Source: Thermophilibacter provencensis
GTDB lineage: Bacteria; Actinomycetota; Coriobacteriia; Coriobacteriales; Atopobiaceae
DNA: 64,000 nt
Assembly: GCF_900128445.1 (NCBI RefSeq)
Contig: NZ_LT671417.1
Location: 62,001 to 126,000, forward strand
Direction: 5' to 3'
The translations under genes and the position numbers were made by a program. Position 1 is the first letter of the stretch, and each line of letters opens with the position of its first letter. Positions 50,294 to 57,687 of the stretch are shown here, in pieces. The notes beneath the pieces were generated by a model. It was not told the origin of the DNA and searched no databases. It saw only the letters and a list, made by a program, of their open reading frames with translations.

Positions 50294-51154
50294 CTAGCGC
50301 GCCCTGCCGGCAGATCCGGAGATCTCGATGTAGTGCTTGATCGTCGCCACGCCTGCACGCCAGCTGTCCTCCACGAGCATGGGGTAGTCATAGCCGGGGT
50401 TCTCGGCGAGCGCACGAGCAACGAACTCGCGCTGGGCGATCATGTAGTCGGTTCCCACGTTTATCTTGTTGATGCCGGCCTCGACGGAGCGGCGCATGTT
50501 GTCGTCGCCCGCACCGGAGCCGCCGTGGAGCACGAGGGGCGTGCCGGTGGCCTGCTTGATCTTCTCGACGATGTCGAAGTGGAACGTGGGGACGTAGCCC
50601 TCGGGGTAGTCGCCATGCGTGGAGCCATACGAGACCGCGAGGCAGTCGACTCCGGTCGCGCGGATGAACTCAATGGCAACATCCGGGTCGGTATACATGT
50701 CGTCATCGGTCAGAAGGGCGCCCGACTCGTCGATGCGTCCCATGTTGCCGACCTCCGCCTCGACGGAGGCGCCGTAGATCTGGGCGAGCTCAACGATCTC
50801 GCGCGTGATGCGCGCGTTCTCCTGGGCGTCGTAGGCAGAGGCGTCGCACATGACGCTCGAGAAGCCCTCGTGCAGGCAGCGCTTGAGGTGCGCGATGTCG
50901 CTGCCGTGGTCGAGGTTGATCGCCACGGGGACGTGGGCGGCCTGCGCCATCTTGATGATCGGGCGCGTGAGGATGTCGCAGTCGAAGAACGACTTCACGT
51001 GGTCCTGGAGCAGATCGATGATGATCGGGGCATCCATCTCCTCGGCCGCGGTGATGACGCCGCGCGCCGTCTCCAGGTTGAACGCGTTGATGGCCATGAC
51101 GGCATAGCCCTCGGCGTTGGCCTTTGCGAGCATGCCCTTCATCGACTCGTACAT
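50294..51154 (-). CDS. Class II ketose-bisphosphate aldolase, copy 2
   Basis: 286 residues, same family as the gene at 49302. VAINLDHGSDIAHLKRCLHE (catalytic Asp and His), SVEAEVGNMGRIDESG, SYGSTHGDYPEGYVP, LVLHGGSGAGDDNMRRSVEA and KINVGTDY. The AEVGNMG and GAGDDN variants set it apart from copy 1 and resemble the uncharacterised aldolase group often found in PTS operons. Located between the IIC gene and copy 1. No 1-phosphofructokinase in the operon, so these enzymes may cleave the PTS product directly. Confidence 0.92.
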   Translation of the reverse strand: MYESMKGMLAKANAEGYAVMAINAFNLETARGVITAAEEMDAPIIIDLLQDHVKSFFDCDILTRPIIKMAQAAHVPVAINLDHGSDIAHLKRCLHEGFSSVMCDASAYDAQENARITREIVELAQIYGASVEAEVGNMGRIDESGALLTDDDMYTDPDVAIEFIRATGVDCLAVSYGSTHGDYPEGYVPTFHFDIVEKIKQATGTPLVLHGGSGAGDDNMRRSVEAGINKINVGTDYMIAQREFVARALAENPGYDYPMLVEDSWRAGVATIKHYIEISGSAGRAR

Positions 51155-51187
51155 GCGCTGACATCCTTTCGTGATCTGTGACTCGAT

Positions 51188-51216
51188 GCGGGAGGGCCGG
51201 GGAGAGGCCCTCCCGC
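51188..51216 (-). terminator. Hairpin between IIC and aldolase genes
   Basis: GCGGGAGGGCC/GGCCCTCCCGC, 11-bp stem, 7-nt loop. Lies 22 nt after the IIC stop on the transcript; probably tunes downstream expression. Confidence 0.55.
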
Positions 51217-51237
51217 GGGGATGGTGCTAGAGCGTGC

Positions 51238-52365
51238 CTACGAGAGGCTGAAGCCGGAGAGGTCGACCTCCTGCTCCTCGTCGTCCTCGGGGACGTCGAG
51301 GTCGTTGACCTGCTCGGGGGTGAGGCGCTTCTTGATGAGCACCAGCAGCACGGCGGTCACGCAGGAGCCCACGAGCAGGGCGACGACGGCCCAGAGCGGG
51401 TTGGTCATGGCCGGGATGACGAAGACGCCGCCCGAGGGAACCATGGACTCGACCCCCATGGAGAAGGAGATGGCTCCGCAGACGCCGCAGCCGATGGAGG
51501 TGGAGATGACGGTGCGGACGAGGTCGTTCATGGCGATGGGGATGACGCCCTCGGAGATCATGCAGATGCCCATGGGGAAGGCGACCTTGATGTTCTCCTC
51601 CTCGGTCTGCTTGAAGATCGGCTTCTTGATGGCCTTGGAGAGCAGCCAGCCGAGCGTCACGCCGATGGGCGGGACCATGGCGGCGAGGACCTTGATGCCC
51701 TCGGGGCCGTAGATGCCGTCGGCCATGAGGCCGTCGCAGATAAGGTTCGGGACCTTGGAGATGGCTCCGCCGTAGTCAAGGCAGCCGATCCAGCCGATCA
51801 CGAAGCCGTACAGGGCCTTCTGGCTCTGGTCGAGGCCGGTGATGAAGTTGGTGAGGGCGGCGGTGAACATGGTGAGCGGGCCGCCGAGGACGAAGAACAT
51901 GATGAGCGCGCCGAGCATCGCGGAGAGCAGCGGGATGATCATCATGGGCATGAGCGCCTGGGCCCACTTCGGAACCTTGAGGTAGGACTCGATGACGAGG
52001 GCGATGTAGCCCACGATGAGGCCGCCGATGAGGCCGCCGAGGAAGCCCGCGCCGAGGAACGACGCGATCTCGCCCATGAGGAAGCCGGGGGCGATGCCGG
52101 GACGGTCGGCGACGGAGTAGGCGATGTAGCCGCCGATGAAGGCCGGGATGAGGCCCATGCCCATGCCGCCGAGCGTGGTGAACGCGGACGGGACGGTCAT
52201 GGAGCCGATGTCGTCAAGCGACGAGATGGTGGTGCCGCCGGTCAGGTTGCCGATGGCGATGAGCAGGCCGGACGCGACGATCAGCGGAAGCAGGTAGCTA
52301 ATCGCGGTGAGCAGGTGCTTCTTGATCTCAGCAATGGTGAACTTGCCCTTGAGCTTGCCACTCAT
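51238..52365 (-). CDS. PTS fructose-type transporter subunit IIC
   Basis: 375-residue membrane channel of a Fru-family PTS. Typical FruA-IIC parts: LLTAISYLLPLIVASGLLIA, GLIPAFIGGYIAYSVADRPG followed by APGFLMGEIASFLGAGFLGG, VAFPMGICMISEGVIPIAMN (the GxxxxTEGAIPF-like substrate motif, here with Ser-Glu-Gly) and a C-terminal acidic tail. About nine helices. Translated after IIB with a 42-nt gap. Exact sugar (fructose, mannose, or another ketose) unknown. Confidence 0.92.
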   Translation of the reverse strand: MSGKLKGKFTIAEIKKHLLTAISYLLPLIVASGLLIAIGNLTGGTTISSLDDIGSMTVPSAFTTLGGMGMGLIPAFIGGYIAYSVADRPGIAPGFLMGEIASFLGAGFLGGLIGGLIVGYIALVIESYLKVPKWAQALMPMMIIPLLSAMLGALIMFFVLGGPLTMFTAALTNFITGLDQSQKALYGFVIGWIGCLDYGGAISKVPNLICDGLMADGIYGPEGIKVLAAMVPPIGVTLGWLLSKAIKKPIFKQTEEENIKVAFPMGICMISEGVIPIAMNDLVRTVISTSIGCGVCGAISFSMGVESMVPSGGVFVIPAMTNPLWAVVALLVGSCVTAVLLVLIKKRLTPEQVNDLDVPEDDEEQEVDLSGFSLS

Positions 52366-52407
52366 TGATGCTCCTCTCTGTGCATTTCGGGCGTGAGCCG
52401 AGGCGCG

Positions 52408-52716
52408 CTAGGCGTTGAGGCTCTCCTCGATCTTGTTGATAATCTGCTTGGACGCCTTGAGGACCACGGAGGTCGGGACCTCCATGACGCGCTTGCCCTC
52501 GAAGCGCGAGCGGTCGATCTTGATGTCGACGGCCAGGATGACGGCGTCGGCCTCGGCAATCTCCTCCGGCGTGAGCTCGTCCTCGACGCCGATGGTGCCC
52601 TGGGTCTCCACGTGGATCTCGTGACCGAGCGACTGGGCGGCCTTGACGAGCTTCTCCTTGGCCATGTAGGTGTGCGCGATGCCGGACGTGCAAGCGCAGA
52701 CTCCCACGAGCTTCAT
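52408..52716 (-). CDS. PTS fructose-type transporter subunit IIB
   Basis: 102-residue phosphotransfer domain. MKLVGVCACTSGIAHTYMAK includes the phosphoryl Cys in the ACTSGIAHTYMA P-loop; ETQGTIGVEDELT is the other IIB(Fru) hallmark. ATG 52716 follows GAGGGGGAGAACC. Separate gene rather than fused to IIC. Confidence 0.95.
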   Translation of the reverse strand: MKLVGVCACTSGIAHTYMAKEKLVKAAQSLGHEIHVETQGTIGVEDELTPEEIAEADAVILAVDIKIDRSRFEGKRVMEVPTSVVLKASKQIINKIEESLNA

Positions 52717-52798
52717 GGTTCTCCCCCTCTGCTTCATACCTGTTTACCTGTCTCGGCGCCGGGCGGACTGCCCCGGACGCCGTTCTCGCCGAAACGAG

Positions 52799-53293
52799 CT
52801 AGTCGTCGTAGTCATCCGGGCTGGACTCGAGCAGCGCGAGCATCTCCGCCGGCGTCTTGACGGCGTGCAGCTTCTCCGCGAAGCTCTCGTGCGCGAGCAG
52901 CATGGCGACGTGCTGCAGCAGCTTGATGTGCAGCACGTCGGAATCGCCGTCGGTGACGGCGAACAGGATGACCACGGTGACCGCCTCGTCCTCGAGCGAC
53001 TCCCACTCGATCGGGTTCTTCGACGTCCCGATCGCAAGCGCGGTCTGGTTGACGCCGGAGGACTTGCCGTGCGGGATGGCGACGCCCATGCCGATGCCGG
53101 TCGGGCCCTGCTCCTCGCGCCACAGCACGTCATCAAAGAAGCTCTTCCGGTCGTTCAGCTTGCCCTGCTCCTCGAGCAGGTCGGTCAGACGGGTCAGCAT
53201 CTCCTCCTTGCTGCTGACGCCAAGGTCGAGCGCGATGAGCTTCTCGTCGATGACGTTGGAGATGTTGAACTCCTGGCTGGTTCCCTCTGCCAT
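52799..53293 (-). CDS. PTS fructose-type transporter subunit IIA
   Basis: 164-residue PTS EIIA type 2. Phosphoryl-accepting His lies in MGVAIPHGKSSGVNQTALAI; VTVVILFAVTDGDSDVLHIK and LLQHVAMLLAHESFAEKLHA follow as in the family. First gene of the operon; a palindromic GTTTCA/TGAAAC site lies 35 nt upstream. Confidence 0.95.
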   Translation of the reverse strand: MAEGTSQEFNISNVIDEKLIALDLGVSSKEEMLTRLTDLLEEQGKLNDRKSFFDDVLWREEQGPTGIGMGVAIPHGKSSGVNQTALAIGTSKNPIEWESLEDEAVTVVILFAVTDGDSDVLHIKLLQHVAMLLAHESFAEKLHAVKTPAEMLALLESSPDDYDD

Positions 53294-53327
53294 ATCGTTT
53301 CCTCCTCTCTGTGTGTTGACCCCCTCG

Positions 53328-53359
53328 TTGTTTCATAACTATAGATTGTTCTGAAACAA
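53328..53359 (-). promoter_or_regulatory. Operator 1, TTGTTTCA-N16-TGAAACAA
   Basis: 8-bp perfect arms at 53328-53335 and 53352-53359, AT-rich spacer with TATAGATT. Just upstream of the PTS IIA gene. Likely bound by the RpiR-family regulator of this locus (inference from position and the matching second site). Confidence 0.6.
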
Positions 53360-53595
53360 ATTACGTTGTTTCTTCGAATTCGCGGGTAAGCGGTCAATTC
53401 TGGGGCGTGAGCGGTACCTTACTTCCCCCTTACGGTCCAAGGGTGCCCCATCCGGTGAGCAATGCCGAATATTGCCAGTTGTTTTACTGGTAATTGAGCG
53501 TGCTCAGGCCCTTGTTCGCCAACGCCTCGCCACCGTCATCCCTGCCGTCCACCGCCCGTTCTCCTACGCTCACGCCGCTTGTGCTCTTTCTCTGT

Positions 53596-53622
53596 GTTTC
53601 AGATACATACTATTAGTGAAAC
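53596..53622 (+). promoter_or_regulatory. Operator 2, GTTTCA-N15-TGAAAC
   Basis: Same half-sites as operator 1, 28 nt before the ROK gene. The 357-nt region 53294-53650 between divergent genes holds both sites and no other gene. Confidence 0.6.
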
Positions 53623-53650
53623 GTTATACATCGAGGGAAAGGACAGCGGG

Positions 53651-54544
53651 ATGGGCGAGAGGCTTCTTGGGGCGCTTGAGGCCGGCGGCACCAAGATGGT
53701 GTGCGCAGTCGGTTACGGAGACGGCACGGTGCTGGAGTCCGAGCAGATTCCCACCACGACGCCCAACGAGACCTGCGCCGCGATCGTCGACTGGTTTGCC
53801 GAGAAGAACGTCGAGGCGCTTGGCATCGGCGCCTTCGGCCCGACGGCCGTCAACCCCGCCTCCCCGCGCTACGGCCAGATCCTCGAGACCCCCAAGACCG
53901 CCTGGCGCTACTTCGACCTTCTCGCCACGCTCTCCGGAGCGCTCGGCATCCCCTGCGGGTATGACACCGACGTCAACGTGGCCTGTCTCGGCGAGGCGAC
54001 GTTCGGCTGCGCGCGCGGCCTCGACGCGGTGGTGTACCTCACCATCGGAACCGGCGTGGGCGCCGGGGTCATGATCGACGGCAAGCTCGTCCACGGCATG
54101 CTCCACCCCGAGGCGGGCCACGTCCTCGTCACGCGCGACCCGCGGGAGACCCTGCCCGCCGACGAGAGCGGCTGCCCCTATCACGCCAGCTGCCTCGAGG
54201 GCCTCATCGCAGGCCCCGCCATCAAGAAGCGCTGGAACGGCAAGAGCGCCGGCGACATGGCCGATGACGCCGAGGCGATGGACCTTCTCGCCGGCTATCT
54301 CGGCCAGGCGCTCGCCACCTACGTCCTGTGCTACTCACCCAAGCGCATCATCATCGGCGGCGGCGTGGCAGACCACACCCCCATCGTCCCGCTCGCGCGG
54401 GCCAAGACGCTCGAGGCCCTGGGCGGCTACATCGTCACGCCCGAGCTCGAGGACGTCGACTCCTACATCGTGAACAACAGCCTCGAGGGCCGCCAGGGCA
54501 TCATGGGCTGCCTCGAGCTGGCAAGAAGGGCGCTCGAGTCATAA
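53651..54544 (+). CDS. ROK family sugar kinase (fructokinase-like)
   Basis: 297 residues. LGALEAGGTKMVCAVG is the ATP-binding start; GIGAFGPTAVN and GYDTDVNVACLGEATFG (sugar site and catalytic Asp) follow; the IGTGVGAGVMIDGKLVHG and the zinc-site cysteine pattern with ESGCPYHASCLEGL match the GmuE/YdhR/ScrK-like fructokinases of the ROK family. ATG 53651 follows GGAAAGGACAGCGGG. Divergent from the ketose PTS and sharing its operator type, so the sugar is probably the same ketose or its hydrolysis product. Confidence 0.9.
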   Translation: MGERLLGALEAGGTKMVCAVGYGDGTVLESEQIPTTTPNETCAAIVDWFAEKNVEALGIGAFGPTAVNPASPRYGQILETPKTAWRYFDLLATLSGALGIPCGYDTDVNVACLGEATFGCARGLDAVVYLTIGTGVGAGVMIDGKLVHGMLHPEAGHVLVTRDPRETLPADESGCPYHASCLEGLIAGPAIKKRWNGKSAGDMADDAEAMDLLAGYLGQALATYVLCYSPKRIIIGGGVADHTPIVPLARAKTLEALGGYIVTPELEDVDSYIVNNSLEGRQGIMGCLELARRALES

Positions 54545-54548
54545 GGGG

Positions 54549-54622
54549 CGACCTGACAAAGGTGACAGGGTCATCTGTCATGATTTTTCATGACAGATGA
54601 CCCTGTCACCTTTGTCAGGTCG
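54549..54622. repeat. REP-like repeat as a 35-bp perfect palindrome
   Basis: Arms 54549-54583 and 54588-54622 with TTTT loop; each arm has TGACAAAGGTGACAGGG then TCATCTGTCATGA. Between convergent ROK and fumC genes, so a bidirectional terminator in effect. Confidence 0.9.
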
Positions 54623-54639
54623 TCTCTGCCGGGCTGGCA

Positions 54640-56037
54640 CTACACCATCTGCTCGGGGTGGAAGACCTCGTCAAAGCGCTCGGACGTGAGCAGCCCCAGC
54701 TCCAGGCAGGCCTCCTTGAGCGAGGTGCCCTCGGCAAAGGCCTTCTTGGCCACGCGCGCGGCGTTGTCGTAGCCGATGTGGGGGTTGAGGCTCGTCACCA
54801 GCATGAGCGAGCGGTGGAGGTTCTCGTCCATCTTCTCCCGGTTGGCGCGGATGCCGCTCGCGCACCGCTCGTCGAAGGAGACGATCGCGTCGGCGAGGAG
54901 TCGCACGGACTGCAGGTAGTTGTATGCGATCACCGGCATGAAGACGTTGAGCTCGAAGTTGCCCTGTGACGCCGCCATGCCGATCGCCGCGTCGTTGCCC
55001 ATCACCTGGACGGCCACCATCGTCACGGCCTCGCACTGGGTGGGATTCACCTTGCCCGGCATGATGGAGCTGCCCGGCTCGTTGGCCGGAATCGTAATCT
55101 CTCCGAGGCCGAGGCGCGGGCCCGAGGCGAGCCAGCGCACGTCGTTGGCGATCTTCATCATGTTGGCGGCAAGGCCCTTGACGGCACCGTGGGAGAACAC
55201 GAGCGCGTCCTTGCCCGTGAGCGCGCGGAACTTGTTGGGGTCCGTCTCGAAGGGCAGGCCAGTGAGCTCCGCAAGCTCCGTGGCCACCGCCTCGTCAAAG
55301 CCCTCGGGGGCGTTGAGGCCCGTTCCCACCGCGGTGCCGCCGAGCGCCAGGCGATAAAGGCCCCCCATCGCGGCGAGAAGCTCCTCGCGCGAGCCCTCGA
55401 GCAGGCCGCGCCAGCCGGAGATCTCCTGAGAGAACGAGATGGGGACCGCGTCCTGCAGGTGCGTGCGGCCGCTCTTGACCACGCCGGCGTTCTCCTCCTC
55501 GAGGCGGCGCAGCGTGCTCACGAGCTGGTCGATCGCGGGGAGCAGACGCTCGGTCACCGCGACCGCCGCGGCAACGTGCATGGCCGTCGGGAAGGTGTCG
55601 TTGGAGGACTGGCTCATGTTGACGGAGTCATTGGGGTGGAGCGCCTTCTCCAGCACCACGCCCCTCTCGCCAGCGAGCTGGTTGCCGCGGTTGGCAAGCA
55701 CCTCGTTCATGTTCATGTTGGACTGCGTGCCAGAGCCTGTCTGCCACACCACGAGCGGGAAGTCCTTGTCGTGCTCGCCTGCGAGCACCTCGTCGGCAGC
55801 CTCGCAGATGAGGTCGCGCGCCTCGGGAGCGAGGCGTCCGAGGCTCCAGTTGGCCCGCGCCGCCGCCTTCTTCACCAGCGCGAACGCACGAACGATCTCC
55901 TCGGGCATGCGCTCGGTGCCAATGGGGAAGTTCTCGTGGCTGCGCTCGGTCTGCGCGCCCCAGAGCGCATCCGCGGGAACGCGCATCTCGCCCATCGAGT
56001 CGCGCTCGATGCGCCAACCTTCGTTCTTCTCGGCCAC
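54640..56037 (-). CDS. fumC: Class II fumarate hydratase
   Basis: Hydrates fumarate to malate. 465 residues, no cofactor. [69 protein letters not shown] and the signature [19 protein letters not shown] (catalytic Ser in the SS loop) are all present. It follows the CHAD gene by 3 nt on the same strand. In an anaerobe it probably runs in a reductive C4 branch or in amino acid catabolism. Confidence 0.97.
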   Translation of the reverse strand: MAEKNEGWRIERDSMGEMRVPADALWGAQTERSHENFPIGTERMPEEIVRAFALVKKAAARANWSLGRLAPEARDLICEAADEVLAGEHDKDFPLVVWQTGSGTQSNMNMNEVLANRGNQLAGERGVVLEKALHPNDSVNMSQSSNDTFPTAMHVAAAVAVTERLLPAIDQLVSTLRRLEEENAGVVKSGRTHLQDAVPISFSQEISGWRGLLEGSREELLAAMGGLYRLALGGTAVGTGLNAPEGFDEAVATELAELTGLPFETDPNKFRALTGKDALVFSHGAVKGLAANMMKIANDVRWLASGPRLGLGEITIPANEPGSSIMPGKVNPTQCEAVTMVAVQVMGNDAAIGMAASQGNFELNVFMPVIAYNYLQSVRLLADAIVSFDERCASGIRANREKMDENLHRSLMLVTSLNPHIGYDNAARVAKKAFAEGTSLKEACLELGLLTSERFDEVFHPEQMV

Positions 56038-56040
56038 CTG

Positions 56041-57390
56041 CTAGTCCTCCCCGTCCTTCTCCCCGTCATCCCGGGCCTCGTCGGCGCGGCTGTCCGCCTC
56101 CATGCGCTCGAGCCCCGAGGTGATCGCGGAGACGATCTCCGCCTGGTCGCGACCAACGACGCCGAGGTCGGCGCGTACGCCACGGAAGCGCGGGCTCTTC
56201 GAGTACTCCTCCGCGAGGCGGCGGTTGCCCCAGGCGTCCGAGAGGGCGCCCAGCTCACGCTGGATCTCGTCCATGTACTCGCTCATGACGGCGCGGTCCG
56301 GGCCGAGCACGGCTCCCAGCCGCTCCGCGACGTAGTGCATCTCCTTGGCGTCCCGACGTGCGGAGTAGACCGCGTCGCCGTCGCGAAGGTCAAGTCCGAA
56401 GAGGTCCTCGTCGAGCTCCGCGAACTCCGCGTCGAAATGCTTCCGCAGGTCGTCGGCAGAGAGCCCGCGCTCGGAGACCTTCGACTTCCAGCTCACGTGC
56501 GCGAGGTCCTTGGCGATCTTGACGAGCTGCTTGCCGGAATGGCGCTTGCGCATGAGCGTCACCAGCGAGGCGCACTCGAGCGAGCGCTCCTTAGCGCACG
56601 CCATCGGAAGGAGGCTGTTGTCGCCGAGCTCGCCGCTCTCCACGAGGCCGTCAACGCTCTGGGAGAGGATGTCGAGGGCTCGAAGGTGCGCCGAGGCGAC
56701 CTGTAGCTCCTTGAGGACGTGCTCGCAGCGGCGGTTCTGCTTCTTCGTCTGCCACGGCGCGATGAACTGCAGGAGCGACCTCATGCGCCTGAGGCCGATC
56801 CTGAAGCGAAGCAGCCCCTCGGGGTCCTCTGGCTTGGAGAGAAACGCCTCGGAGAGGGCGACGAGGTCGCGCGCCGCACCGCCGATCTCATGCTCGACGA
56901 TGGCGAGCTCGTCCCACGTCCGGGTCTCGGGACCGGCGACAAACCACAGGAGCCTCCCCGTGCCGGAGAAGCCCTCCGGAAGCGCGATGGCCGCGGCCGC
57001 GCCCTTCCCAAAGCCGGGCGAGCCGCCCAGAAGCCGTGCCGAGAGCTGGTCAACGAAGGGCGCGTGCCCGACGGCGATCACGATCGGCCCCTCGGCATCC
57101 GAGAGCTCGGCAAGAAACGCCGAGACATCCTGGGCGTAGAGCGACTCGTGGACCTCGATGTCCTCGACGTCGATTGCGTCGGCGACGATCTGCGCGGTCT
57201 CGAGCGCGCGAATCGCCGGGCTGCTCCACACCGCCGCCTCGGCGTCCTCCCCGAGCAGGGCAAAGGTGCGCGGGTAGGCCGTCTTGAGAGAGCGTGCCCC
57301 CGAAGCCGTGAGCCTGCGGTCGAGGTCCGTTCCCGAGGCAGACGTCGCCTCGGGGTCTCCGTGTCGAACGAGAACCAGCGTCTTGACCAT
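56041..57390 (-). CDS. SixA-like histidine phosphatase fused to CHAD domain
   Basis: 449 residues. N-terminal histidine phosphatase (about 1-160): LVLVRHGDPEA with the RHG catalytic motif, WSSPAIRALETAQIVADAI, and VIAVGHAPFVDQLSARLLGG with the second His. C-terminal CHAD domain (about 200-420), helical with many His/Arg/Lys positions (VHELRVGxxR-like FRIGLRRMRSLLQFIAPWQT, HVLKELQVASAHLRALDILS). CHAD domains bind polyphosphate. A very acidic tail ends the protein. ATG 57390. Role could be phosphohistidine or polyphosphate turnover. In operon with fumC. Confidence 0.8.
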   Translation of the reverse strand: MVKTLVLVRHGDPEATSASGTDLDRRLTASGARSLKTAYPRTFALLGEDAEAAVWSSPAIRALETAQIVADAIDVEDIEVHESLYAQDVSAFLAELSDAEGPIVIAVGHAPFVDQLSARLLGGSPGFGKGAAAAIALPEGFSGTGRLLWFVAGPETRTWDELAIVEHEIGGAARDLVALSEAFLSKPEDPEGLLRFRIGLRRMRSLLQFIAPWQTKKQNRRCEHVLKELQVASAHLRALDILSQSVDGLVESGELGDNSLLPMACAKERSLECASLVTLMRKRHSGKQLVKIAKDLAHVSWKSKVSERGLSADDLRKHFDAEFAELDEDLFGLDLRDGDAVYSARRDAKEMHYVAERLGAVLGPDRAVMSEYMDEIQRELGALSDAWGNRRLAEEYSKSPRFRGVRADLGVVGRDQAEIVSAITSGLERMEADSRADEARDDGEKDGED

Positions 57391-57518
57391 GTGTCCCCCG
57401 TCCTTCGCTGCCAACGACTCTTCAGCATAGACCTTAGCCGTTCGCCGAGTTCTCGGCTTCGGGGAGCGGTTTTCAGAGATGTGACACGACTGGCAGACCG
57501 GGAGGGCGCCGTGCGAAG

Positions 57519-57554
57519 CGGGGCTGCGGCAGCCCAGCGGCCGCCGCAGCCCCG
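57519..57554 (-). terminator. Hairpin downstream of htpG
   Basis: CGGGGCTGCGGC/GCCGCAGCCCCG, 12-bp perfect stem. 134 nt after the htpG stop. Confidence 0.5.
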
Positions 57555-57687
57555 TCTCTCACAACATCCTCGACAAGCAGGCAGGTCGAGATCTCGGACC
57601 CGTGCCATGCGCCCGTTTACCAGCGCCCGACGGCACGCGACCGCAACGGGCCCCATCCCGCGGCGCCGGCGCGGCGCGGGGCGAGGG

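Noticed and set aside
57391-57687. tRNA or small RNA in the gap after htpG
   Set aside because: No cloverleaf or T-loop sequence; only one GC hairpin is supported.
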